7,540 nt of DNA. Source: Myxococcales bacterium (GTDB lineage Bacteria > Myxococcota_C > UBA6777). The translations under genes and the position numbers were made by a program. Every line of letters begins with the position of its first letter. Positions within the stretch are counted from its first letter, which is position 1. Positions 1 through 7,540 of this stretch are shown here, in pieces. Location of the stretch: the NCBI GenBank assembly GCA_027005175.1, contig JALTMC010000120.1, forward strand, positions 1 through 7,540, in the 5' to 3' direction. The notes below the pieces were generated by a model. It was not told the DNA's origin and ran no database searches. It worked only from the letters and a program-made list of their open reading frames with translations.

Positions 1-672
<672 letters not shown>

Positions 673-3342
673 TTTTCGAAACTCCTCTGCTGTTGGAGGA
701 TGGCGTACCTGAAGTGAGATGGTTTGGGTTTCTTGATGAAAGCCCGGTTCTTTTTGTAACTCCCATGTTTCGAGTGCACACCGCTTTGCATATTCCTTGA
801 TACGATGCTGGTCTGCGCGTTGTCTTATCTGGATCGGCCAGCCTGTATGTTGTGCCATCGTCTCTAGCAGGTCTGCATATTTCTCTCCAACATAGGGGGA
901 GACAAAGGCCACTTCAATGTTGTTGCCTTTTTTTCCGACCTTCAGCGGTTGATGAAAGGCAGGAACATGCTGAAGTGCCTGGCGAATGGCATGATAGGTG
1001 TGATTGATCTCCATGGGGTCGGCCTCTGTTCTTGGCGGATACTGTGAGAGGTCAAATCCCACGGGCCCCTCCGTTGCGATCGGTTGTTCCTGTGAATCGA
1101 CTTGTGAGGTCTGTTCTCTCTCGGCTGAGGAGGTGTCTTGGGAGTCTGTTGGTTGAGGGATATCGTAGCCTTTAAACCGAAGCTTAAATCCAGTTTTCTC
1201 TGTAAATGCTGCCATCGCTTCTTGGGCTTTGTCGTGTGCTGGTTCTGTACTCAGTGTGATGGACACAGACTCATCCAACAGATGTATTGATGGTCGTTTT
1301 TGAAAGGTCCACCCTTCAGGTAAGCTGTTTTCGGCAGCTTCGATTAATGCATTTTGATGTGGTGACTCTCGGACCGTCACGGTCCACCCTGTTTCCTGGG
1401 CGATGCGCTCGATCACCTCCTTGTGCTCCTGGCGTGCACGCTTGGGAAAGTAAAATGACAACACCACGGTTTGCTCTGGGATCTGTGTGCTGCGTTTGTA
1501 TAATCCTTGGGCCTCACCAAGATATTGATCCACCCGTTGCAATGCATTAAACGGGTCCATCGGTCCTTCTGTCTCTGGCTTGGGTGCTTTCTCTTTGGAT
1601 TCTGGACCTGTGAGAAGTTGGTTCCGACTGTCTACCTTGATGCGATAGAGAAACTGACGTTTCTTGTCGCGTCGAAAGGGAGAAGCTTTGGCACCAACAA
1701 AACGGGAGATGCGTTCAAGTTCGGATGGATCGTTGGCTGCTTCTGGAGCACCCCAACCAAGGAGTATCTCTTGGACTGTATAGAGGCGTCCAACGCCATC
1801 CCTGCTTAGGAGTGTCTCAGCGACCTGTTCGAGATCGTCAAAATGCAGTGTTCTGGTGGGGCTTTGTCGCCATTCGGATCGTTGCTTTTGTGGCTTGGGC
1901 TTGCGCTGCCGACGTGACCCTTTGTACTCAAGCACATATCCAATGGTAGGTAAGTGGACATTGTGAACTCCTGCGTGTCCCAATGCATTGCGCAGGGCTT
2001 CACGTGCGCCGTGATCGCCGTGGACTAGCGCAACTTCGCGAGGCTCCAATCCCGACACCATACCCACGATTTGTGCGGTATCTGCGTGAGCACTTAAGCC
2101 GTACGTTCCCACACCACATTCCAATACGACATTTTCTGAGCCAAGTCGAAGCATCCCACCCCCTGCTTTTGCAACCTCTTGCACTTGGCGACCGGGAGAT
2201 TCTTCATCTTGGTATCCTGTGATAGAGATAAAGCTGGCAGGATCGGAGGCTAGCTTTTGTGCATAGATAGGACTGGCACCACCTGTGAGCATACCTGAAC
2301 TCGCAACAATGATAGAAGGCCGCAGGCGGGTACATGCGTCTCGCTTTCGTGGATCGGATACGATTTGTGCGGGACCACCTGGATAAAAGAAGGGATGACC
2401 TCGCTTCTTTGTTTTCTTTCGCAACCAAGGGGTCATTAACTCAGGGTACGATGCATAAGCCTGACATACCGCTCGCACCATCCCGTCTACAAAGATTGGA
2501 ACATGCGGTATCTTCTTATGTTCCATGGCTTGGCTGAGGATCAGAATCACTTCTTGAGAGCGTCCTACAGCAAAGGCTGGGAAAAGGACAGAGCCCCGAC
2601 GTTCCAGGACTTCACCTACCTGTTGAACCAACCGGTACTCTTCTCCTGAACGGCTGGCATGCAGCCTCCCACCGTAGGTTGACTCCGCGACCATGACATC
2701 GGGCTTGACTGGAGGGAGTAGCATTCCTGGAATTGTTTTTTGGTCGCCAACAGAGATGTCGCCGCTCATCATAACAGTGCCGTCATCTCCTTCAATAAAG
2801 ACAGCGGCAGCACCCATGATATGGCCAGCAGGGTAGAAGGTGATCCGAACGTCACCGTCGAGGATGTCTTTGCTTTCTCCAAAAGCGACAGGTCGTGATG
2901 AGCCGATCATCATCTCTACGGCAGGCAGCGGGTACAGTGGGATCTCTCCCTCTCGCTCCATTTCGGATTGCATGATCTTCAGGGAGTCCATCAACAAGAT
3001 GGTTCCCAGCGTGAGAGAGGCGGCTGTCATGTAGATGGGAAGATGTGGATAGCTCTGATGGATCACAGGTAAGGCTCCGATGTGATCCATATGGGCATGG
3101 GTCAGGATGATCGCGTCAAGCCCACCCCCTTCTGCGATCGGAGCCAACCAAGGGATGGTGTCTCCGGCTCGTGCCGTCATTCGTATCCCACAATCCACGA
3201 GGATACGACGCCCTGCTATCTCCAACAGTGTACAGGATGCGCCGACCTCGTCCGCGCCACCCAAAAAGGTCAATTTCATGAGAATCACATATTCTTTGTA
3301 GTTGAGAACCGTATCTTTTTCTCGACGAGCGGGTGTTTCCGG

Positions 3343-3382
3343 CAGTATGTGTGCTTGACAGAGTATCTCCACAAACATACTG
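3343..3382. promoter_or_regulatory. Operator-like inverted repeat in the divergent promoter region
   Basis: CAGTATGT at 3343-3350 is repeated exactly in inverted orientation as ACATACTG at 3375-3382. The arm centres are 32 bases apart, about three helical turns. The pair lies between the nuclease and helicase starts, encloses one TTGACA box, and its right arm overlaps a possible -10 element, so a regulator bound there could control both genes. An 8-bp inverted match can occur by chance in a region this size, so confidence is limited. Confidence 0.35.
3355..3381 (+). promoter_or_regulatory. Candidate sigma70-type promoter for the helicase gene
   Basis: TTGACA at 3355-3360 is a perfect -35 box, followed after 15 bases by CATACT at 3376-3381 (four of six matches to TATAAT). 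The spacing is short. A second perfect TTGACA at 3383-3388 has only weak -10 candidates further on, such as CATTCT at 3408. Either would place transcription upstream of the ATG at 3437 and would argue against the TTG at 3383 as a start codon. Confidence 0.35.
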
Positions 3383-3436
3383 TTGACACATCGTTATCGA
3401 GTGTTGCCATTCTTTCTCATTTTTCAGAGTTTTGCA

Positions 3437-6148
3437 ATGACAGATCAGGCCCGAGAACTTTACGACCTACTTTTTCCTGAAGTTGATACCTTAGAACACA
3501 ATGTCCAATGGTATCAAAGTCTGGCTGAAATCGGTGCGTCCTCTTTGTTGTCTGCCCTGGAGCAGGGGTTTGTTCCTTTGCGAAACCAGATTGCCCCTGC
3601 TGGCCAGGAAGAAGGGCCACAGTTTGTTCACGAGAACTCTCTTCCCGACATCGAAGAACTCATTGTCCAGGTGGCAGAGTTACGCCTTAAACAACAAGCT
3701 ACCGATACTCGAACTTTACAGGAAGCTGAGGAAGAAGAAAAATTACAGCGTTGGTCTACATTGCGTACGGAGCTTCTTCAACAAGAAGACCTCTCGCCGG
3801 ATGATATCCAGCGGTTGGAAGAGTTTGTACAAGATTGCTCCCTCGATTCTTTGGAGCTGTCCGTTTTTCATAATCTACTAGAGAGCCATCGACAAAGCAA
3901 AGCAAAGATCCAAGCCGGTCGTTTGGAGTTATCGCTGTGTCGATGTTCATGGTGTGCAACACAAAGAAAGCAACAGCGCCCTTGGTTGGACCCCCAACAG
4001 TGGGAACGCTATCTTGAGATCCTTCAGGAACTCTGGCCTACGGTTGACTTTTTGTCTCTTGCGGAAGAGGTCCTTGCTACTCTTTTCGAGTCATCTCGGA
4101 CAGAAGAGATCTTGCGGTGTTATTACCAAGCCATTCATGAGAGCCTGGCTGCCGATGGTGCTCTGAAGCGAGAGGTTGCGGCTCTTCTCCCCGATGTTAC
4201 AAGCCGATTCACCACAAAGCTTGAACAGTACCGGGCAGTTTGCCAACGCCGAGTTGAGCAACAAGAATACAGAGATGCAGTGGAACAATTTTTTCAGGAG
4301 GACTTTCAGCCACGCTGGAAGCGACAAGAAGAGAGTTGGCGTACATGGCTTGAAACACATCTGCCTGATGATATCCCTGACACGGAAAAAGATACGGCAT
4401 TTCTGACATTGGATCGTTTGTTGACCTTGCATTATGGGAGCGCATATCGCTTGGTCCAAAATTACTGGGGCTTGGAAGAGAAGGAAGATATTCTCAAACA
4501 GCTCGAAGACTCTTTTGTTGTATGTCAGCAGGAGATAGAGAAACTTCAAGATTCACGGCAAAAACGGTCGAACTTCCGCATTCAGTACGCTCCGCAAAGT
4601 GATGTGGCTGGTGTTTTCAAAACCGCTCGTACGATGAAACGGCAAATCCTGTTTTTTTGTGGTCCAACCAACAGTGGAAAAACGTATGCAGCTTTTGAGG
4701 AACTGGCTCAAGCTGACAGTGGCGTCTATCTGGCTCCACTTCGATTGTTGGCGTTGGAGGGACAAAAGAACCTGTTGGCTCGGAAGGTGCGGGCTTCTTT
4801 TCTGACAGGGGAAGAGAGAGATGTGCGCAAGGGGGCCAAGTTTGTGTCCTCTACCATCGAGATGCTTAAGACAAAAAAAGCCATCGGTTGTGCCATCATC
4901 GACGAAGTTCAACTGCTCACTCATCCACAGCGAGGCTGGGCCTGGGTCAATGCTTTGTTGGGGGTTCCTGCCTACAAAGTGATCCTCACTGGCTCCGCCG
5001 ATGCCATACCTCTGGTGCGTCAAATCGCAGAGTCTCTTCATGAACCCTTTGAAGTGCGAGAGTTTACCCGCTTCAATCCCCTCGAAGTGCTACCGGAGAT
5101 AGCCTCTCTCGACAAACTTGAGCCCGGCACAGCAGTTATCTGTTTTTCTCGTCGGGATGTTTTGGGTATCAAACGTGAAATTGAAGAATCGACGACGCTT
5201 CAAGCCGCTGTGATCTACGGTGCATTGTCCCCCGATGTTCGACGCTCTGAGGCAAGGCGATTTCGCGAAGGAAAGGCCGACATCCTCGTCGCAACCGATG
5301 CGATTGGGATGGGATTAAACTTGCCCATTAAAACCGTCTTATTTTGGACCCTGGAGAAGACCGCACAAGGGGTAGAGCGTCTGCTCACGGCCTCCGAAAT
5401 TAAGCAAATCGCCGGGCGTGCCGGACGTTATGGGCATACCTCTCAAGGCTTTGTGGGAGCCTTTGTGGAGACAGACCTGGAACGGATTCAGGTCGCCCTT
5501 GAAGAGGATCTGCCTGTCCTTACTGGCCCCTGTCCGGTGATGCCATTACCCGAGCATATCGAACTGATCGCAGGCGTTTTACAACACGAAACTTTAAGTG
5601 AGATTCTCACGTATTTTAAGCGCGAAGCCTGGTTTGCCAATGACATGTATTATCCCATGGTCACCGATGCGATGGAGATCCTTGCCGAGCGACTGGATGA
5701 ACCCTTGATGGGCCAACCCCTAACCACGAAACTTACCTTTGCTCGCGCTCCTGTTTCTGTGCGAGCGAGCCGTTTAATCGAAGAGCTTGCACAAATCGCA
5801 ACCGACTTTTCCGCAGGCAAAGAGTTGATTATCCCACCATCTCTGATTCGCCGCTACCTCCGGCACAACACAGAGGATGATGGCGTCTTGCGTAGCGCAG
5901 AAGAGCAAGTCCAACGTTTGACCTTGTATCGCTGGTTGGCTTATCGCTTTCCCAAACGCTTCAACCATGCTCAAAATGCCGATACCTACCGACATATTCT
6001 CAATCGATACATCAGGCATACTCTCACCAGTGGACGGCTTCAAAAAAGATGTCGTACCTGTGGAAAAGGTATCTCCATGCGCTCACACCATCAGATCTGT
6101 CAACAATGTTATCGGGAAATCCGGACGCGACCGGGTCAAAAATCGTGA
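3437..6148 (+). CDS. SUV3-like DExH-box RNA helicase with C-terminal zinc knuckle
   Basis: This is a predicted ATP-dependent RNA-unwinding enzyme related to mitochondrial SUV3, which feeds RNA to an exonuclease in mitochondrial degradation complexes. From the ATG at 3437 it has 903 residues. Helicase motifs are in order: GPTNSGKTY at 409-417 (Walker A), APLRLLA at 433, SSTIEM at 471, DEVQ at 489-492 (motif II), LTGSAD at 517, CFSRRD at 569, ILVATDAIGMGLNLP at 616-630 and QIAGRAGRYG at 657-666 (motif VI). Residues 1-400 are mostly helical and Glu/Gln-rich, with a CRCSWC cluster at 168-173. Residues 670-870 correspond to the SUV3 C-terminal region. C872, C875, C888 and C891 form a CxxC-x12-CxxC zinc knuckle. 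A TTG start at 3383 would add 18 residues, but that codon is part of a TTGACA box, and MTDQARELYD is the more natural beginning. The ribosome binding site is weak. Transcription is divergent from the beta-CASP nuclease, suggesting a joint role in RNA turnover. Confidence 0.92.
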   Translation: MTDQARELYDLLFPEVDTLEHNVQWYQSLAEIGASSLLSALEQGFVPLRNQIAPAGQEEGPQFVHENSLPDIEELIVQVAELRLKQQATDTRTLQEAEEEEKLQRWSTLRTELLQQEDLSPDDIQRLEEFVQDCSLDSLELSVFHNLLESHRQSKAKIQAGRLELSLCRCSWCATQRKQQRPWLDPQQWERYLEILQELWPTVDFLSLAEEVLATLFESSRTEEILRCYYQAIHESLAADGALKREVAALLPDVTSRFTTKLEQYRAVCQRRVEQQEYRDAVEQFFQEDFQPRWKRQEESWRTWLETHLPDDIPDTEKDTAFLTLDRLLTLHYGSAYRLVQNYWGLEEKEDILKQLEDSFVVCQQEIEKLQDSRQKRSNFRIQYAPQSDVAGVFKTARTMKRQILFFCGPTNSGKTYAAFEELAQADSGVYLAPLRLLALEGQKNLLARKVRASFLTGEERDVRKGAKFVSSTIEMLKTKKAIGCAIIDEVQLLTHPQRGWAWVNALLGVPAYKVILTGSADAIPLVRQIAESLHEPFEVREFTRFNPLEVLPEIASLDKLEPGTAVICFSRRDVLGIKREIEESTTLQAAVIYGALSPDVRRSEARRFREGKADILVATDAIGMGLNLPIKTVLFWTLEKTAQGVERLLTASEIKQIAGRAGRYGHTSQGFVGAFVETDLERIQVALEEDLPVLTGPCPVMPLPEHIELIAGVLQHETLSEILTYFKREAWFANDMYYPMVTDAMEILAERLDEPLMGQPLTTKLTFARAPVSVRASRLIEELAQIATDFSAGKELIIPPSLIRRYLRHNTEDDGVLRSAEEQVQRLTLYRWLAYRFPKRFNHAQNADTYRHILNRYIRHTLTSGRLQKRCRTCGKGISMRSHHQICQQCYREIRTRPGQKS

Positions 6149-6189
6149 AGCTCTTTTTATGTCACCTGTGGGAGAGGGAAAAGAAGATC

Positions 6190-6375
6190 CACGAATGAAG
6201 ATAGAGGAGAAAGAAGATCCACGAATGACACGAATAGCTCCACGAATGAAGATAAAGGGAAAATAGCTCCACGAATGAAGATAAAGGGAAAATAGCTCCA
6301 CGAATGAAGATAAAGGGAAAATAGCTCCACGAATGAAGATAAAGGAAAAATAGCTCCACGAATGGGACACGAATG
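6190..6375. repeat. CACGAATG tandem array between convergent genes
   Basis: The core CACGAAT occurs nine times, starting at 6190, 6220, 6229, 6241, 6270, 6299, 6328, 6357 and 6368; eight continue as CACGAATG and the one at 6229 reads CACGAATA. Five successive copies from 6241 to 6357 are spaced exactly 29 bases apart. Their unit is CTCCACGAATGAAGATAAAG followed by GGAAAATAG, and the copies are almost identical. The outer copies are degenerate. The array fills the gap between the helicase stop (6148) and the GxxExxY stop (6391). Twenty-nine is not a multiple of three and the translations rotate through the same peptide in all frames, so this is not coding. I see no typical hairpin-plus-T terminator in the gap. 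Confidence 0.95.
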
Positions 6376-6390
6376 AAGAAAGAGGGGTGG

Positions 6391-6765
6391 CTATACAATC
6401 AGTCGCTTCCACTCCAGTCGAGGAGAACCAAAGTTGATGAGGACTCCGAGACGAAGTCCTGTTGCTTTAAGGTAGTTGATAAGTTGAGACTCTTCATTGC
6501 CACCAAGGGCATAGAGAGCTTTTATTTCGATAACAATTGCGTCGAAGCAGAGGAAGTCAACAACATACCTTTTGGTTAAAGGTTGCTCTTTGTATTGCAG
6601 GTCTAGAGGCATTTGTGAATGAAAAGGGATACGTTTGGAACGTAGTTCGATCTCCATCGCTTCCTGATAAACTGCTTCCAAGAATCCCGCTCCCATTTCA
6701 TTATGGACCTCTATCGCTGCTCCAACTATTTCATATACTTCCTTTCGAAACAATAACTCTGTCAT
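6391..6765 (-). CDS. GxxExxY family protein (PD-(D/E)XK nuclease-like)
   Basis: The 124-residue protein has the full length expected for this family of about 125 aa. The name-giving motif is G27-F-L-E30-A-V-Y33, preceded by a typical YEIVGAAIEVHNEMGAG opening. Asp70 followed by E80-I-K82 fits a PD-(D/E)XK-type catalytic core, with Gln94 in the following helix, and the ending NFGSPRLEWKRLIV is also typical. The biochemical role of the family is not established; a nuclease-like activity is inferred from the fold. Two ATGs are adjacent. The second, at 6765, is chosen because GGAG at 6772-6775 lies six bases before it. A GTG at 6777 is possible but worse spaced. The gene is flanked by CACGAATG repeats, on one side as a tandem array and on the other as a single inverted copy, as if it were a self-contained cassette. 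Confidence 0.93.
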   Translation of the reverse strand: MTELLFRKEVYEIVGAAIEVHNEMGAGFLEAVYQEAMEIELRSKRIPFHSQMPLDLQYKEQPLTKRYVVDFLCFDAIVIEIKALYALGGNEESQLINYLKATGLRLGVLINFGSPRLEWKRLIV

Positions 6766-6794
6766 CATATTCTCCACTGTCTAGCTGTTGATGA

Positions 6795-6813
6795 GTTCAC
6801 ACTATTTGTGAAC
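6795..6813. promoter_or_regulatory. Perfect hairpin upstream of the GxxExxY gene
   Basis: GTTCACA at 6795-6801 and TGTGAAC at 6807-6813 form a perfect 7-bp inverted repeat around a 5-base loop, 30 bases upstream of the GxxExxY start. It could be an operator or part of a cassette end, since its last base is the first base of the CATTCGTGGAGC motif. No T-run follows, so a terminator is unlikely. Confidence 0.45.
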
Positions 6814-6824
6814 ATTCGTGGAGC
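6813..6824 (-). repeat. Inverted single copy of the CACGAATG array motif
   Basis: CATTCGTGGAGC is the exact reverse complement of GCTCCACGAATG, which is present in the array at 6190-6375. The GxxExxY gene is therefore bracketed by a 12-bp motif in inverted orientation. Confidence 0.85.
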
Positions 6825-7052
6825 CTGATGAACAAGTTCGGTGCCAACATCTGTGAGGGCTGGGCTATTGGGCGTCAAGTTGCTTTCTCTCAACAGGTTA
6901 GGAACTTTGTTGACTTTGTTGAAAGAGTTTTGTTTCTTGAGGGAGGGGTTCAGTGTCCAGGTATTGGACAGGTGGTACTCAGATCGTGTCGTATATCTGG
7001 ACAAGTCATAAAACTGTACCCTTTCGTTTTGGGGGGGTTTTCGCTTTACGAG

Positions 7053-7157
7053 GAACCTGTTTGGAGGGGGGAAGCCTATGACTTTGCGTAAGCGGATCTT
7101 GATACAGGGAGCTTGTTTAGAGGGGGAGTCCTATGACTTTGCGTAAGCGGATCTTGA
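7053..7157. repeat. 55-bp imperfect tandem duplication at the 3' end of the right-hand frame
   Basis: A 28-base block beginning CCTATGACTTTGCGTAAGCG is identical at 7075-7102 and 7130-7157. The preceding ~22 bases are similar, with small indels in the G-tract (CTGTTTGGAGGGGGG against TTGTTTAGAGGGGG). On the minus strand the right copy encodes the end of the open frame (IRLRKVIG) and the left copy lies beyond its TAA stop. This is the same arrangement as the 64-bp repeat at 478-672. Confidence 0.93.
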
Positions 7158-7540
7158 AGCTACCAAAGAGGGAGATACGAGCTTTCATCTGTAACATTCG
7201 ACCGGATGGTGTAAAGAGTAGGTGAGCTGTGCCACGAGGTCCTTTGGCTTTCATCTCAATGGCTGTCATGCTTTTGCCCAAAAATTTCCGTTTGACCTTG
7301 CCTTTGTAATCGATCCTTTGCTTGACAATCTTTTGTTGGGGAAGTTGTAGCATTTTTCGTTTTAAGCGAAATCGCTTTTGATGGATGGGCATCGACAGAT
7401 CACTGCTTGTGGCCTGAAAGTCTTTAAATGGAAAGATCTTCTCTGTTGTTTTATGACCGACGGTTCGTTTGACGAACATACCTTTCGATGTCCGATGGCC
7501 TGATACGATGGTTCGTTGGTTGCGTTGGGTGGTATCGATC
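7117..7540 (-). CDS. Unidentified basic protein, C-terminal part (open at right edge)
   Basis: The frame is open for 140 codons from the right edge to TAA at 7119-7117, which is unlikely by chance at this base composition. I do not recognise the product. It is strongly basic: a Lys/Arg-rich stretch near QKRFRLKRKM is followed by YKGKVKRKFLGKS. Its second half, from MTAIEMKAKGPRGTAHLLF to the ending RLRKVIGLPL, looks like alternating strands, as in a small beta-rich domain. No signal peptide, zinc motif or catalytic motif is visible. A methionine at 7479 could be an internal start, but no ribosome binding site precedes it, so the real start probably lies beyond the window. The duplicated 3' end lies just past its stop. 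It could be a degenerate gene or chance open frame. Confidence 0.4.
   Translation of the reverse strand, partial: IDTTQRNQRTIVSGHRTSKGMFVKRTVGHKTTEKIFPFKDFQATSSDLSMPIHQKRFRLKRKMLQLPQQKIVKQRIDYKGKVKRKFLGKSMTAIEMKAKGPRGTAHLLFTPSGRMLQMKARISLFGSFKIRLRKVIGLPL

Larger units (their letters stand above)
6766..7116. other. Gene-poor interval between the GxxExxY gene and the right-hand open frame
   Basis: I find no convincing gene in these ~350 bases. The open frames on either strand have unconvincing composition, no recognisable motif, and are interrupted by repeats. What is visible: the 7-bp hairpin at 6795-6813, the inverted array motif at 6813-6824, a second perfect 6-bp hairpin TGTCCA/TGGACA at 6954-6970 with a 5-base loop, a further TGGACA at 6998, a G7 tract at 7031-7037 flanked by T4 on each side, and the left copy of a 55-bp duplication ending near 7102. 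Confidence 0.6.

Noticed and set aside
3280-3378. 33-residue N-terminal extension of the nuclease from the ATG at 3378
   Set aside because: It has no ribosome binding site, overlaps the inverted repeat and promoter-like boxes, and the family begins at MKLTFLGG.
4091-5041. Minus-strand frames of 152 and 162 codons inside the helicase gene
   Set aside because: They are antisense to strongly conserved helicase motifs and have no recognisable features of their own.
6190-6375. Possible CRISPR array
   Set aside because: The 29-bp units are directly contiguous with no unique spacers, and no cas genes are nearby.
6083-6412. Minus-strand frames with repeated FIRGAIFPLSSFVELF-like hydrophobic segments, resembling a membrane protein
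   Set aside because: They are translations of the 29-bp CACGAATG array in rotating frames. This is a common spurious prediction over such repeats.
6828-7091. 87-codon plus-strand frame beginning MNKFGANICEG
   Set aside because: No ribosome binding site, no recognisable motif, it runs through the hairpin and G7 tract, and ends in the duplicated block.

Overview
This is a bacterial window of about 50% GC, with coding on both strands, no rRNA or tRNA genes that I can see, and several kinds of short tandem repeat. The lineage cannot be named from the sequence. Two features point to an uncultivated environmental bacterium with a repeat-rich genome rather than a model enteric or Bacillus: a SUV3-type RNA helicase, and a GxxExxY gene next to a CACGAATG tandem array. 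Position 1 may be a contig edge, because the first ~110 bases look foreign to what follows.

Layout. Positions 1-476 (minus) are an open frame running off the left edge. Its first ~125 residues are the N-terminus of an acyl-CoA dehydrogenase. The remainder is the ATP-grasp segment of PurD, joined at a shared Thr-Ala-Ala-Tyr. Positions 478-672 hold three copies of a 64-bp unit derived from the 3' end, stop codon included, of the upstream gene. Positions 613-3279 (minus) encode a metallo-beta-lactamase/beta-CASP ribonuclease (888 aa) with a long duplicated C-terminal extension. Positions 3280-3436 are a divergent promoter region with an 8-bp inverted repeat and two TTGACA boxes. Positions 3437-6148 (plus) encode a 903-aa SUV3-like DExH RNA helicase with a helical N-terminal half and a C-terminal four-cysteine zinc knuckle. 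Positions 6190-6375 are a CACGAATG tandem array. Positions 6391-6765 (minus) are a GxxExxY-family gene. Positions 6766-7116 contain no convincing gene, but hold two short hairpins and an inverted copy of the array motif. Positions 7117-7540 (minus) are the open C-terminal part of an unidentified basic protein whose 3' end is also tandemly duplicated.

How the genes may work together. The best candidate for a functional system is the divergent pair of beta-CASP RNase and SUV3-like helicase. Both families act in RNA processing or decay, both proteins carry large unassigned accessory regions, and they share one short control region. A two-gene RNA-degrading module is therefore a reasonable inference, not a demonstrated fact. 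The acyl-CoA dehydrogenase lies downstream of the nuclease on the same strand and was probably translationally close to it before the 64-bp unit was amplified. The GxxExxY gene and its repeats look like an inserted cassette unrelated to the RNA module.
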